Assembly: GCF_030067675.1 (NCBI RefSeq)
Contig: NZ_JASJEV010000001.1
Location: 262,309-326,308 of the forward strand
Length of the DNA: 64,000 nt
Source: Chelatococcus albus
GTDB taxonomy: Bacteria > Pseudomonadota > Alphaproteobacteria > Rhizobiales > Beijerinckiaceae
Reading direction: 5' to 3'
The position numbers and the translations under genes were made by a program. Numbering within the stretch: position 1 is the stretch's first letter; every line of letters starts with the position of its first letter. Under the pieces are notes generated by a model. That model was not told the DNA's origin. It did no database searches and saw nothing but the letters and a program-made list of their open reading frames with translations. Below are positions 41,442 to 51,514 of this stretch, piece after piece.

Positions 41442-43268
41442 TCATCCACGCATCAAGGCAGCGTCGACGACGCGCAGGTCGACGCGCGTGCCGCCGCCCC
41501 ACCGGTCGAGCGACAAGGTGCCCGCGACATGCAGCATTTCCCCTCGCGCCCCGAGCAGCGCCTGCCCCAATGGCTGGTCGGCGGCGCGAAAGGCGATGCC
41601 GCTGATCGAGGCGCCGTCCCCCGCCCGGAGCCGCACCCGCACGTGATTGCTGCCCACAACGGCCGCGTCGACGAGACGGTGATGCGGAAAGGCGAACACC
41701 GGCTCCGCATTGCCGGAGCCGTAGGGACCGGCCTTCTCGATCATGGCGAGGAGCTGCTGCGAGGCGCCGGCAGCGGTCAGGGCCGCGTCCACCGCGAGGG
41801 CGGCATCGCCCCCGGCGACGGCAACCGCCTCCTTCAGCCGCTCGGCGACAAAGATGCCGAAGGCTTCCAGGCGTTCGCTGGCGAGGGTGACGCCGGCGGC
41901 CATCGCGTGCCCCCCGCCCTTGATCGCGAGCCCCTCCGCGACCGCAGCGCGCACCGCGCGCCCGAGATCGACACCCATGACCGAGCGGCCGGACCCGGAA
42001 CTCGTGCCGTCCGCACTGACGGCGAAGGCGAAGGCGGGGCGCTGGAAGCGCTCCTTGAGGCGGGCTGCGACCAGGCCGACGACGCCTGGATGCCAGGTCT
42101 CCGACGCGGTGACCAGCACCGGCAGATCGGGCACGCGGTCGAGCGCCGCAAGCGCCTGGACGCTCGCCTCCTCGACCGCCACCTGTTCGATGACCTGGCG
42201 TTCGCGGTTGAGCCGGTCGAGATCGGCGGCGATTCGCCCGGCCTCGACCGGATCGTCCGCGAGCAGCAGCTTCGCCCCGAGGGCCGCATCGCCGATGCGA
42301 CCGCCGGCATTGATGCGCGGACCGACGAGATAGCCGAGATGCCACGGCTCCGGCGGGCCCGACAGGCCGGTGACGTCGAGCAGCGCCGTGAGGCCGATGC
42401 GATGGCGCTGCCGCATGACCGACAGCCCCTGCCGCACGAAGGCGCGATTGAGCCCCTCGAGGCGCACCACGTCGGCGATCGTGGCGAGCGCCACGAGATC
42501 GAGATCGGCGAGGAGGTTCGGCTCACCGCCGGGCGCTCCTGCCCGCCCCTTCCAGAAGCCGCAGGCGCGCAAGGCGCGATTGAGCCCGACCAGCACCAGG
42601 AAGACGACGCCTGCCGCACAAAGGTGCCCCAGGCCGGACAGGTCGTCCTGCCGGTTCGGATTAACCACGGCGATCGCGGCCGGCAGGGTCTCCGGCGCCT
42701 GATGATGGTCGATGACGACCGTGTCGAGCCCGAGCCGGGCCGCCTCGTCGAGCGGGCCGTGGCTCGCCGTGCCGCAGTCGACGGTGACGAGGAGGTCCGC
42801 CCCCGACGCCCTCAAGGCGCGGATCGCCTCGACGTTCGGGCCGTAGCCCTCGCTGATCCGATCCGGAATGTGGATGGCGAAGGGCGTGCCGCAGCGTGCC
42901 AGATACGCCGCGAGCAGCGCCGCCGAACAGGCGCCGTCGACATCGTAGTCGCCGAAAATGGCGACCATCTCGCCGGCGCAAACGGCGCGCGCCAGCCTGT
43001 CGACCGCCGCGTCCATGCCCTGCAGCACAGACGGGTCGGGCATCAGGTCGCGCAGCTTCGGTTCGAGGAACCCCGGGACACCGTCACTGGTCACGCCGCG
43101 TGCCGCGAGAACGCGCGCCAGGATGTCGGGCACCCCGTGCAACTGCGCAATCGCCATCGCCCGCGCGGCCCCGGCATCGTCGCAGGCGTCTCGCCACGCG
43201 CGGCCGAGCACCGAGCGGGACACGCCGAGAAAGGGCCGGAAGGGCGGGAGTGAAGACGAATCGCTCAC
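41442..43268 (-). CDS. recJ: Single-stranded-DNA-specific exonuclease RecJ
   Basis: RecJ degrades 5'-tailed single-stranded DNA in recombination and mismatch repair; 608 residues. Catalytic motifs of the DHH family are VAIFGDYDVDGACSAALLAA, LLVTVDCGTASHGPLDEA, VVIDHHQAPETLP and the later LVGPRINAGGRIGDA. The DHHA1 domain contains KGGGHAMAAGVTLA and is followed by an OB-like C-terminal domain. The start is GTG 43268, without a strong Shine-Dalgarno. It is downstream of glpX on the same strand. Confidence 0.96.
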   Translation of the reverse strand: MSDSSSLPPFRPFLGVSRSVLGRAWRDACDDAGAARAMAIAQLHGVPDILARVLAARGVTSDGVPGFLEPKLRDLMPDPSVLQGMDAAVDRLARAVCAGEMVAIFGDYDVDGACSAALLAAYLARCGTPFAIHIPDRISEGYGPNVEAIRALRASGADLLVTVDCGTASHGPLDEAARLGLDTVVIDHHQAPETLPAAIAVVNPNRQDDLSGLGHLCAAGVVFLVLVGLNRALRACGFWKGRAGAPGGEPNLLADLDLVALATIADVVRLEGLNRAFVRQGLSVMRQRHRIGLTALLDVTGLSGPPEPWHLGYLVGPRINAGGRIGDAALGAKLLLADDPVEAGRIAADLDRLNRERQVIEQVAVEEASVQALAALDRVPDLPVLVTASETWHPGVVGLVAARLKERFQRPAFAFAVSADGTSSGSGRSVMGVDLGRAVRAAVAEGLAIKGGGHAMAAGVTLASERLEAFGIFVAERLKEAVAVAGGDAALAVDAALTAAGASQQLLAMIEKAGPYGSGNAEPVFAFPHHRLVDAAVVGSNHVRVRLRAGDGASISGIAFRAADQPLGQALLGARGEMLHVAGTLSLDRWGGGTRVDLRVVDAALMRG

Positions 43269-43401
43269 GTCGGAAGCTTAGCCGGCCGCAGCCATTCCCG
43301 CTTCAGGGCACAAGCGGCGCGCCGATGTCCGCTCACGCGGCGGCAAGCCAGGACCGGCCGCGCACCGGCAGCCGCGAGGGCGGCAGGAGCGCAGCCGTCG
43401 A

Positions 43402-44397
43402 TCATTCGAAATGGAACTTGGCCATCTCGCGGTGCTCGGCGTGGATCTTGCGCACCGTGCCGGTGGCAGAGCGGTAGACGACCGTCTCTGTCTCGATCAC
43501 GCCCTTGCCGAAATGCACGCCCGAGAGCAGCGCTCCGTCGGTGACGCCGGTCGCGGCGACAATGACGTCGCCCGAGGCCATATCGTGCATGTCGTATTTC
43601 TTGTTCGGGTCCTGCACGCCCATCTTGGCGGCGCGCTCGCGCTTCTCCGCCGTGTCGAGGATCAGGCGGGTCTGCATCTGTCCGCCGACGCAGCGCAGCG
43701 CCCCGGCCGCCAGCACGCCCTCCGGCGCCCCACCGACGCCCATGTAGATGTCGATGCCCGTCTGCTCGGGCATGGTGGTGAAGATGACGCCCGCCACGTC
43801 GCCATCGGTGATGAGGCGGACGGCGGCCCCCGTCTTGCGCACGGCGGCGATGATGTCGGCGTGGCGGGGGCGGTCGAGGATGAGCGCGGTGATCTCGCTC
43901 GGCTTCACGCCCTTCGCCCTGGCAAGGGACATGATGTTGTCCTCGGGCTTGGCGTCGAGGTCGATCGTGCCGGCGGGATAGCCCGGGCCGATGGCAACCT
44001 TCTCCATGTAGACGTCCGGCGCATAGAGCAGCGTCCCGCCCTCGGCCATGGCCATGACAGCGATGGAGCCGGGCATGTCCTTGGCGCAGAGCGTCGTGCC
44101 TTCGAGCGGGTCGACGGCGATGTCGACGCGCGGGCCCTTCCGGTTGCCGACCTTCTCGCCGATGAAGAGCATCGGCGCTTCGTCGCGCTCGCCCTCACCG
44201 ATCACCACGGTGCCGTCGATGGGCAAGCGGTTGAGCTCCCGGCGCATCGCGTCGACTGCCGCCTGGTCGGCGGCCTTCTCGTTGCCGTGGCCGCGCAGGC
44301 GCGCTGCGGCGACTGCCGCGCGTTCGGTGACGCGCACCAGCTCGAGCGTAAGGATGCGCTCGATGACCTGGCTCGGCTTGACGGTGATCTCGGACAT
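43402..44397 (-). CDS. glpX: Class II fructose-1,6-bisphosphatase
   Basis: GlpX hydrolyses fructose-1,6-bisphosphate in gluconeogenesis or the Calvin cycle; 331 residues. Motifs are RVTERAAVAAARLRGHGNEK, the metal site VVIGEGERDEAPMLF, VDPLEGTTLCAKDMPGSIAV and GVGGAPEGVLAAGALRCVGG. The ATG at 44397 has GGGAGA upstream and fits the family start; the frame is open 17 codons further. It sits 47 bases after hom, and the hom-glpX-recJ order is common in Hyphomicrobiales. Confidence 0.96.
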   Translation of the reverse strand: MSEITVKPSQVIERILTLELVRVTERAAVAAARLRGHGNEKAADQAAVDAMRRELNRLPIDGTVVIGEGERDEAPMLFIGEKVGNRKGPRVDIAVDPLEGTTLCAKDMPGSIAVMAMAEGGTLLYAPDVYMEKVAIGPGYPAGTIDLDAKPEDNIMSLARAKGVKPSEITALILDRPRHADIIAAVRKTGAAVRLITDGDVAGVIFTTMPEQTGIDIYMGVGGAPEGVLAAGALRCVGGQMQTRLILDTAEKRERAAKMGVQDPNKKYDMHDMASGDVIVAATGVTDGALLSGVHFGKGVIETETVVYRSATGTVRKIHAEHREMAKFHFE

Positions 44398-44444
44398 GGA
44401 CGTGACGTCTCCCTGGGAATGGATCGCGTCGGCGATTCGGCCGC

Positions 44445-45767
44445 TCATTCGCGTTCGATACGGATGACCTGTGGCGGCTCGGCGACGGCCCCGTCGGCGA
44501 TGACTTTGTCCACAGCCATGCGGATGGCGGCCTCGGTGGTGGCGTAGGTGATGAGCACGACGGGCACCGGCGTGCCGGAGCGGCCTGCCGGGTCGCGGCT
44601 CGCCGCGGCCTCCGAGCGATGCTGCACGATGCTCTCGAGCGAGATGTCGGCTTCCGCCATGCGCGTCACGATCGTGGCGGCCGTGCCGGGTCGGTCGAAG
44701 GCGGTCAGGCGCACGTAGTAGCCGCCCTCGTGGCGCTGCATCGGCGCGCGCTGCGGCTTGTCGAGCCTGTCGACCGGTCGCCCGAAAGGCGCGCCGACCG
44801 CGCCGCTCGCGACATCGGCGATGTCGGAGATCACGGCCGAGGCCGTGGCGTCGCCGCCGGCTCCCGGGCCGACGAGGGTGAGCTCACGCACGGCATCGGC
44901 ATCAATGGTCACCGCGTTCGTCACGCCCATGACCTGGGCGATGGCGGAGGACTTCGGCACCATCGTCGGGTGCACGCGCTGCTCGATGCCGGTCTTCGTA
45001 CGCTCGGCAACGCCGAGGAGCTTGATGCGATAGCCGAGCTCGTCGGCCATCTTGATGTCGATCGGCGCGATCGAGGAGATGCCCTCGATGTAGATCGCCT
45101 CGGCATCGAGTTCCGTGCCGAAGGCGAGACTCGTCAGGATGGCGAGCTTGTGGGCGGTGTCGAAGCCGCCGACGTCGAAGGTCGGGTCCGCCTCCGCATA
45201 GCCGAGGCGCTGGGCGTCCCTCAGGCATTCGGCAAAGGACAGCCCGTCCGTCTCCATGCGGGAGAGGATGTAGTTGCAGGTGCCGTTGAGGATGCCGTAG
45301 ATGCGCGTGATCGTATTGCCGGCGAGCGCCTCGCGCAGCGTCTTGACGACGGGAATGCCACCGGCTGCCGAGGCCTCGAAGGCGAGCGCCACGCCCTTCT
45401 GCTCCGCCGCCCGCGCGAGCGCGAGGCCGTGGCGGGCGAGCAGCGCCTTGTTGGCGGTGACGACATGCTTGCCGGTGGCGATGGCGCGCTCCACCGTGGC
45501 CTTGGCCGGGCCGTCCGCACCGCCGATGAGCTCGACGACGCAGTCGACCTCGTCGGAGCCTGCGAGCGCCACCGGATCGTCGAACCACGTGTATCGGTTC
45601 AGATCGAACCCGCGGTCGCGTGTGCGATCCCGCGACGACACCGCCGTGACGCGAACGCCGCGGCCGCAACGGGCCGCAAGCGCGTTTTCCTGGCGAGCCA
45701 GAAGGCGAACAACGGATGCGCCAACCGTCCCGAGGCCGGCGATACCGACCCGTAGAGCTTCTGCCAT
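44445..45767 (-). CDS. hom: Homoserine dehydrogenase
   Basis: Reduces aspartate semialdehyde to homoserine for threonine, methionine and isoleucine; 440 residues. It has an NAD(P) fold VGIAGLGTVGASVVRLLA, then VVELIGGADGPAKATVERAI, VTANKALLARHG, FEASAAGGIPVVKTLREAL, LNGTCNYILSRM and DVGGFDTAHKLAILTSLAFG. A C-terminal ACT domain (YYVRLTAFDRPGTAATIVTR) follows, the usual feedback site. The ATG at 45767 is preceded by an in-frame GTG. It lies 42 bases downstream of the aminotransferase gene on the same strand. Confidence 0.97.
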   Translation of the reverse strand: MAEALRVGIAGLGTVGASVVRLLARQENALAARCGRGVRVTAVSSRDRTRDRGFDLNRYTWFDDPVALAGSDEVDCVVELIGGADGPAKATVERAIATGKHVVTANKALLARHGLALARAAEQKGVALAFEASAAGGIPVVKTLREALAGNTITRIYGILNGTCNYILSRMETDGLSFAECLRDAQRLGYAEADPTFDVGGFDTAHKLAILTSLAFGTELDAEAIYIEGISSIAPIDIKMADELGYRIKLLGVAERTKTGIEQRVHPTMVPKSSAIAQVMGVTNAVTIDADAVRELTLVGPGAGGDATASAVISDIADVASGAVGAPFGRPVDRLDKPQRAPMQRHEGGYYVRLTAFDRPGTAATIVTRMAEADISLESIVQHRSEAAASRDPAGRSGTPVPVVLITYATTEAAIRMAVDKVIADGAVAEPPQVIRIERE

Positions 45768-45809
45768 CACATGAAACCTGACGTGGACCGCGCGACGCGG
45801 CGAAGCACG

Positions 45810-47030
45810 TCAGCGGCAAGCAGCGAGCGGGACGACGTTGTGCAACGTTTTGTCCGCCGTTTCAAGGAAGCGCCGCAGGTTGCGCGCAGCCTGGCGGATG
45901 CGCTGCTCGTTCTCCACGATGGCAATGCGCACAAATTCGTCGCCGTGCTCGCCGAAGCCGATGCCCGGCGCGACAGCAATCTCCGCCTTTTCGACGAGGA
46001 GCTTGGAGAATTCCAGGCTGCCGAGGGCGCGGAAAGGCTCCGGGATCGGAACCCACGCGAACATCGAGGCGCTCGGCTGGGGAATCTCCCAGCCGGCACG
46101 CCCGAAGGAATCGACGAGCACGTCACGGCGATTCCTGTAGATCTGCCGCATCTCGCGAATGCAGTCGTCCGGGCCGTTGAGCGCCGCCGTCGCCGCCACC
46201 TGAATGGGCGTGTAGGCGCCGTAGTCCAGATAGGACTTCACGCGCGACAGGGCCGCCAGCAGCCGCTCGTTGCCGACAGCAAAGCCCATGCGCCAGCCGG
46301 CCATCGAGAAGGTTTTCGACATCGAGGTGAATTCGACCGTGACATCGCTGGCGCCGGGCACCTGCAGCACGGAGGGCGGCGGATTGTCGTCGTCGAAGTA
46401 GACCTCGGCATAGGCAAGGTCGGACAGGATGAAGAGCTCGTGCTTCTTCGCGAAGGCGACGAGGTCCTTGTAGAAATCGAGCGAGGCCACATAGGCCGTC
46501 GGGTTCGACGGATAGCAGACGACGACCGCGATCGGCTTCGGGATGGAGCGCAGCACGGCACGCTCGAGCGCGGGAAAGAAGGCGGGCGTCGGCTCGGCCG
46601 GAACGGAGCGGATGACGCCACCGGCCATCAGGAAGCCGAAGGCGTGGATCGGATAGCTCGGGTTCGGCACCAGCACCACGTCGCCCGGCGCCGTGATGGC
46701 CTGCGCCATGTTGGCGAAGCCCTCCTTCGACCCGAGCGTGGCGACGACCTGCGTCTCCGGATCGAGCTTCACGGCGAAGCGGCGATCATAGTAGGCGGCC
46801 TGGGCACGACGCAGGCCGGCGATGCCCTTCGAGGCGGAATAGCGATCGGTTCGCGGCTTGCCGACGGTCTCGACGAGCTTCTCGATGACGTGGCGCGGCG
46901 TCGGGAGGTCGGGGTTTCCCATGCCGAGATCGACAATGTCGGCGCCGTTGGCGCGAGCCGCGGCCTTGATGCGGTTGACCTGCTCGAACACGTAGGGCGG
47001 AAGGCGCTTGATGCGGTAGAAGTCCGTCAT
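45810..47030 (-). CDS. PLP-dependent aminotransferase, AlaC / LL-diaminopimelate aminotransferase type
   Basis: Class I aminotransferase of 406 residues. It shows FYRIKRLPPYVFEQVNRIKA, IVDLGMGNPDLPTPRHVIEK, YPSNPTAYVASLDFYKDLVA, the PLP-lysine motif SMSKTFSMAGWRMGFAVGN and a C-terminal RIAIVENEQRIRQAARN. The sequence is closest in feel to E. coli AlaC (glutamate-pyruvate transaminase), a group often labelled LL-diaminopimelate aminotransferase. Its place directly before hom suggests aspartate-family or alanine metabolism. The exact substrate is unresolved. Confidence 0.92.
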   Translation of the reverse strand: MTDFYRIKRLPPYVFEQVNRIKAAARANGADIVDLGMGNPDLPTPRHVIEKLVETVGKPRTDRYSASKGIAGLRRAQAAYYDRRFAVKLDPETQVVATLGSKEGFANMAQAITAPGDVVLVPNPSYPIHAFGFLMAGGVIRSVPAEPTPAFFPALERAVLRSIPKPIAVVVCYPSNPTAYVASLDFYKDLVAFAKKHELFILSDLAYAEVYFDDDNPPPSVLQVPGASDVTVEFTSMSKTFSMAGWRMGFAVGNERLLAALSRVKSYLDYGAYTPIQVAATAALNGPDDCIREMRQIYRNRRDVLVDSFGRAGWEIPQPSASMFAWVPIPEPFRALGSLEFSKLLVEKAEIAVAPGIGFGEHGDEFVRIAIVENEQRIRQAARNLRRFLETADKTLHNVVPLAACR

Positions 47031-47153
47031 TGCTGCAGGTCCCTGAGGCGCATCGGCCCCGTCGGCGGCCGAAGGTTCCCCTTATCATCGCTCATGCCGG
47101 CGCGGCAGGCGATCTTTTGTCCTAGTGGATCGAATCCGCGGGCCCGCGCCGCG

Positions 47154-47531
47154 TCACTGCGCCGGCGCGCTTCCGGGTTGCGGCGCAGGCGCGGAGCCGA
47201 GCGCCTTCGCCTGGGCGGCGGCCTCCTCGTTGGCCTTGCGCTGAGCATCGAGCTGCTCCTCCAGCGCCTTGGCCTCTTCCGGCGTCTTCGGCTTGATGCG
47301 CCGCGGCGGCTGGCGCTGGCCGATGGGAAGGTAGTCGACCTCGGCGGACCGGCTTTCCTTCACGAATCCAGCCGGTTCAGGAGGCTTGGCGCCGAAGCCG
47401 GTCGAGACGGCGACGTCGCGCACCGGATTGGCGCCGCAGCCGGCGACGAGCGCGCTCACCGCCATCGCCGCGCCCAGTGCGCCCACCCGGGCGAAACGTG
47501 CCGCTCCTCCGCGCCTCTTGGTCGCACACAT
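47154..47531 (-). CDS. Small lipoprotein of unknown function
   Basis: A 125-residue protein with a basic N-terminus, a hydrophobic stretch and a lipobox SALVAGC, so it is probably lipid-anchored. The mature part has GANPVRDVAVSTGFGAKPPE, YLPIGQRQPPRRIKPK and then a charged Ala/Gln/Glu-rich, coiled-coil-like tail ending in Pro/Ala repeats. The ATG at 47531 has AAGAGG at good spacing; the frame runs ten codons upstream. It is 123 bases upstream of the aminotransferase gene and divergent from phaC. I do not recognise a functional family. Confidence 0.75.
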   Translation of the reverse strand: MCATKRRGGAARFARVGALGAAMAVSALVAGCGANPVRDVAVSTGFGAKPPEPAGFVKESRSAEVDYLPIGQRQPPRRIKPKTPEEAKALEEQLDAQRKANEEAAAQAKALGSAPAPQPGSAPAQ

Positions 47532-47669
47532 GCTCAGCCTCTTTTGTACGTCTTTCGTCATTCAGACGTCGCAACCTTCGGTGGACGTGCCTATGTCGGT
47601 ACCAAGCCGTTAATATGCTGAAAACATGCGGCACGCGAGCATGCGCACCAAGGTGCCCGGACGGGGGGA

Positions 47670-49478
47670 ATGATGAACGATACGACCGACAAGGAGCCGT
47701 TCGGAAACCGTCTGCCGGATTTCGAAGCCCTGTCGCGAAACATGGCTCATTTCGTAGAGGAAGCCGGCAAGGCGACAGCAGCCTACATGAGGCCGCTCGA
47801 GGAGGGGCGCGCCAAGGGCGGGCTCGCCGACGAGGTGGGCGAGATGGTCAAGACGCTCGGCCAGGTGGCGGAGCGGTGGCTCAGCGATCCGCAAAGGGCC
47901 ATCGAGGCGCAGACGAGCCTGACGTCACGCTTCTTCGACCTGTGGAGCACTACCCTCAAGCGCATGAATGGCGAGGACGTGGAGCCGGTCATCGAGCCGG
48001 AGCCGAAGGACAATCGCTTCGCTGATCCCGAATGGCAGGAGAACCCCTTCTTCGACTTCCTGAAGCAGGCCTATCTGGTCACCTCGCACTGGGCCGAGGA
48101 TCTCGTCGAGCGGGCCGACGGCCTGGATGAGCACACCCGGCACAAGGCGCAGTTCTACGTGAAGCAGCTCTCGAGCGCCCTGTCGCCGTCCAATTTCGTG
48201 CCGACCAACCCGGAGCTCATCCGCGAGACGCTGCGCCAGAGCGGGGCCAATCTCGTACGCGGCATGAAGATGCTCGCCGAGGACATCGAGGCGGGCCAGG
48301 GCGAGCTCAAGATCCGGCAGAGCGACCAGAGCAAGTTCGAGGTCGGCGTCAATCTGGCGACGACGCCGGGCAAGGTCGTCTACCGCAATGAGCTGATCGA
48401 GCTCATCCAGTACGCGCCGACGACGGAAACGGTGCTGAAGCGCCCCCTCCTCATCGTGCCGCCCTGGATCAACAAGTATTACATCCTTGATCTCAATCCG
48501 GATAAGTCCTTCATCCGATGGGCGGTGGCGCAGGGCCTCACCGTCTTCTGCATCTCCTGGGTCAACCCGGACGCGAGGCTCGCCGAAAAGACCTTCGAGG
48601 ACTACATGCGTGAGGGCGTGTTCGCGGCCCTCGACGCGATCGGGATGGCGACCGGCGAGAAGCGGGTTGCGGCCATCGGCTATTGCGTCGGTGGCACGCT
48701 CCTCGCCGTGGCGCTCGCGCACATGGCCGCGACGGGCGACGAGCGCATCGACAGCGCCACGTTCTTCACGACCCAGGTAGACTTCACGCACGCGGGCGAC
48801 CTGAAGGTCTTCGTCGACGACGAGCAGATCCGCGCCCTCGAGGAACAGATGCGCGTCAAGGGCTACCTTGACGGATCGCGCATGGCCACAGCCTTCAACA
48901 TGCTCCGGCCGAACGACCTGATCTGGCCCTACGTCGTCAACGTCTATCTGAAGGGGCAGGCGCCCTTCCCCTTCGACCTGCTGTTCTGGAACGCCGATTC
49001 GACCCGCATGCCCGCCGCCAACCACTCCTTCTACCTGCGCGAATGCTACCTCGAGAACAAGCTGACGCGCGGGGAGATGGTGGTCGGCGGCGAGCGCCTC
49101 GACCTCGGCCGGGTCAAGATCCCGATCTATAACCTCGCCACGCGCGAGGATCACATCGCCCCGGCGCGTTCGGTCTTCCTCGGCTCGAGCTTCTTCGGCG
49201 GGCCGGTCAAATTCGTGCTGGCGGGTTCGGGCCACATCGCCGGCGTGGTGAACACGCCGCTCAAGCCCAAGTACCAGTACTGGGTCGGCGGCCAGGTGGG
49301 CGGCGAGCTGGACGACTGGATCGGCGCCGCCGAGGAGAGGACAGGCTCCTGGTGGCCGGACTGGTTTGCCTGGATCGAGGCACAGGCGCCAGCGCGCGTG
49401 AAGGCGCGCATCCCCGGCAAGGGCAAGCTCAAGGCGATCTGCGACGCACCTGGAACTTATGTGAAGATGCGCTCATAA
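47670..49478 (+). CDS. phaC: Class I poly(3-hydroxyalkanoate) polymerase
   Basis: PHA synthase polymerising 3-hydroxybutyryl-CoA on granules; 602 residues. The N-terminal domain has the conserved [19 protein letters not shown] and [16 protein letters not shown] segments. The alpha/beta-hydrolase domain follows: [16 protein letters not shown], the lipase-like box [13 protein letters not shown] with catalytic Cys339, REDHIAP with the Asp, and [10 protein letters not shown] with the His. It ends in the usual PGTYVKMRS. ATGs at 47670 and 47673 both follow a GGGGGGAA site. phaA, phaB and phaR are not nearby. Confidence 0.97.
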   Translation: MMNDTTDKEPFGNRLPDFEALSRNMAHFVEEAGKATAAYMRPLEEGRAKGGLADEVGEMVKTLGQVAERWLSDPQRAIEAQTSLTSRFFDLWSTTLKRMNGEDVEPVIEPEPKDNRFADPEWQENPFFDFLKQAYLVTSHWAEDLVERADGLDEHTRHKAQFYVKQLSSALSPSNFVPTNPELIRETLRQSGANLVRGMKMLAEDIEAGQGELKIRQSDQSKFEVGVNLATTPGKVVYRNELIELIQYAPTTETVLKRPLLIVPPWINKYYILDLNPDKSFIRWAVAQGLTVFCISWVNPDARLAEKTFEDYMREGVFAALDAIGMATGEKRVAAIGYCVGGTLLAVALAHMAATGDERIDSATFFTTQVDFTHAGDLKVFVDDEQIRALEEQMRVKGYLDGSRMATAFNMLRPNDLIWPYVVNVYLKGQAPFPFDLLFWNADSTRMPAANHSFYLRECYLENKLTRGEMVVGGERLDLGRVKIPIYNLATREDHIAPARSVFLGSSFFGGPVKFVLAGSGHIAGVVNTPLKPKYQYWVGGQVGGELDDWIGAAEERTGSWWPDWFAWIEAQAPARVKARIPGKGKLKAICDAPGTYVKMRS

Positions 49479-49722
49479 GAATCTGTTTTATCGTCGTTTT
49501 TCTTGTTTCATTCGCCCGACCCGGCATCTGTGGCCCGCGCGCGTCTCCCATGCTGCGCCATGGGAGGCATCGAGCGTCTGTGGCGCCTCGCGTGTGAGGG
49601 CGACCTGCCACGCAGAATGAGCCTCTATCCGGCTCGTGCGACGGGCCCGCCCCGTCCCGTTGAAGGGGTGGCCTGCCCCGTGGCCGGCGCGGGCCTGGGC
49701 CGCCGCGGCGGCACAGAAAGCA

Positions 49723-49748
49723 GAAGGCCGGCACTGCCGCCGGCCTTC
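49723..49748 (-). terminator. Terminator of the FadL-like gene
   Basis: A perfect 10-bp stem (49723-49732 with 49739-49748) and 6-base loop lie 22 bases past the stop of the leftward porin gene, followed on the minus strand by a moderately T-rich run. The remaining bases from 49479 to 49722 contain nothing recognisable. Confidence 0.6.
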
Positions 49749-49770
49749 CCTGTTCGACGCCCTGCTGATC

Positions 49771-51096
49771 TCAGTATTTGCGCACGATCGGCGCCGGGAT
49801 CGGCTTCGACGGCTCGTCCCAGCGGTAACGCATGCCGACCGCGATGATGTCCACCCTCGAGTCGACGTCGCCGACGAAGGGCAGCGGTCCGAGGATCGGG
49901 TTGACGATCAGGTCCTGGTGGCCCTGCGCGATGCGGATCTTCGTGTCGCGCGAGAAGATGTGGGTGTAGCCGATGTCGAAGGTCAGCTTGTCGTTCCAGG
50001 CATAGCTCGCGCCGATGGAAGCCCAGATACGATCATTGTCGGGCAGGCGCGTGCTGCGGATCTTCTCGTCGATGGGCGACCACTCGTAGGCAACGCCGGC
50101 GCGGAAGGTCCAGTTCGGGTTGAGCTTGTACTCGGCGCCGATGGAGGCGAACCAGCCGTCGTCGTAGTTGAAGTGCAGAACCTGCGCCACGGTGCCATTC
50201 AACTGGTTGACCACGCGCGGATCCTTCAGGCGGCTCCAGTTCGTCCACTCGAAGCCTGCGCTGACCGTCCACCGGTCGTTGACCGCCTGCCGCAAGCCGA
50301 CGCTCACAGTCTCGGGCAGGTTGACGGTGGCCTTGACCGGAACGATCGCGCTGGCGGTCGCCCCCACGGGTATGGTCAGGTCACCATCGAGTTCCTGTCG
50401 GATCGACGACCGGAAGCCGATTCCGATCTCGGTGCCGGCGAAGGGCGTGATCGTCGCGCCGAGCGTATAGCCGAACGAGGTGTCGTCGCCCTCGAGCGTG
50501 CCGCTGCGTGCGCCGGGCAGGAAGGACGTCGCCGAACGCAGGCGCACGTCCATGTACTGGATCTGCACGCCGGCCGCGAGAGACAGCCAGTCGTTGACCT
50601 TATAGGCGACGACGGGCGTCGCGTTGAACGAAAAAACACGCGACGTGCGCGAGTAGATCTGGCCAGCCCAGTCGTAGTTCGGCTTGGTGGTGAAGCCGAA
50701 AGGCGCACCCGTGTAGAGGCCGAGCCACAGGCGGTCGTTGAGCTGGTAGCTCACGGAGCCGGACGGCACCAGGGCGTCCTCGCCGATGTCTCCGGACGAC
50801 CCCCGGTTGATCAGGAAGGGCGATGTGCCTGCGATGGGAGTGATCTTGGCCTCGGGAATGACGGCCGTGAGCGCGAACTCCGTCTGGAATCCGGGCTTCA
50901 TCGTGATCGTCGCCGGGTTCCAGAAGATCGAGTTGAGCCCCGCGGAGCCGGCCGCGGCACCGGCGAACGACAAGCCCTGGCCGACGGCGCTCTGCTCACG
51001 GATGGCGAAGGCGCCGGCATTCGCCCCGCCCGTCGCGGCCACCAGGGCAGCCGTGGAAACCGCAGCCATGGCAATGAAATGTGTAAAATGTCTCAT
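49771..51096 (-). CDS. FadL-like outer-membrane transport protein (OmpP1/FadL/TodX family)
   Basis: A 441-residue outer-membrane beta-barrel for hydrophobic substrates such as long-chain fatty acids or aromatics. It has a signal peptide (AMAAVSTAALVAATGGANA), then the FadL N-terminal hatch GAFAIREQSAVGQGLSFAGA and GLNSIFWNPATITMKPG. Amphipathic strands and a C-terminal aromatic-rich end MRYRWDEPSKPIPA...KY follow. The ATG at 51096 with GGGAA upstream begins the signal peptide; the long upstream frame is not coding. Divergent from the FAH-family hydrolase across a 418-bp region with two palindromes. Confidence 0.92.
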   Translation of the reverse strand: MRHFTHFIAMAAVSTAALVAATGGANAGAFAIREQSAVGQGLSFAGAAAGSAGLNSIFWNPATITMKPGFQTEFALTAVIPEAKITPIAGTSPFLINRGSSGDIGEDALVPSGSVSYQLNDRLWLGLYTGAPFGFTTKPNYDWAGQIYSRTSRVFSFNATPVVAYKVNDWLSLAAGVQIQYMDVRLRSATSFLPGARSGTLEGDDTSFGYTLGATITPFAGTEIGIGFRSSIRQELDGDLTIPVGATASAIVPVKATVNLPETVSVGLRQAVNDRWTVSAGFEWTNWSRLKDPRVVNQLNGTVAQVLHFNYDDGWFASIGAEYKLNPNWTFRAGVAYEWSPIDEKIRSTRLPDNDRIWASIGASYAWNDKLTFDIGYTHIFSRDTKIRIAQGHQDLIVNPILGPLPFVGDVDSRVDIIAVGMRYRWDEPSKPIPAPIVRKY

Positions 51097-51301
51097 GGGA
51101 AGTTCCCTGCCCCTCGCTTGTTCGTTTTCGGCTTGGCGCAACCCTTGTGGCCGCTCGTGATTCTCATCCTGCCAATGCCGCGGAGGAGCCGCAATCCTGC
51201 TCTGTTCTGGCAAAGTCCCTGCAGATCGGCGCGGATTTGGCTCAATTTGGCGAAATTCTCGCCATTTTCCGCCCGAGCCCGTCATAGCTCTGCGCCGGCG
51301 T

Positions 51302-51325
51302 TGATGGTTTCCATCTAAACCATCA
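51302..51325. promoter_or_regulatory. Palindrome, candidate operator (1)
   Basis: TGATGGTTT and its exact inverse AAACCATCA are separated by CCATCT, a 24-base site 206 bases from the porin start and 190 bases from the hydrolase start. Arms and spacing fit a dimeric regulator; no T-run follows. Confidence 0.45.
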
Positions 51326-51423
51326 GGTTTTTCGCGCCTCCCCCACGCGTTTCCAGATGGGCAACGACAGAGATGGCCGCACGAAATCCATCGGACGTGA
51401 CAAAATGGCAACAGGGACCAGCC

Positions 51424-51448
51424 ATGATCTAAATGGATTAGATCATGC
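51424..51448. promoter_or_regulatory. Palindrome, candidate operator (2)
   Basis: CATGATCTAA and its exact inverse TTAGATCATG flank ATGGA, a 25-base site 66 bases upstream of the FAH-family start. Position and symmetry suggest an operator for that gene. Confidence 0.5.
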
Positions 51449-51514
51449 ACATGCGGCGCTTGCCGGCACCGGCATCGCGACGCACACTCCGGCCTTCACA
51501 ATGGAGGAAACCCC

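Larger units (their letters stand above)
51097..51514. other. 418-bp divergent intergenic region, AT-richer, with two palindromes
   Basis: No gene is recognisable here. The part from about 51230 to 51450 is AT-rich for this genome and holds the two inverted repeats listed separately. It presumably carries the promoters of the leftward porin gene and the rightward hydrolase gene; no single -35/-10 pair stands out. Confidence 0.6.
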
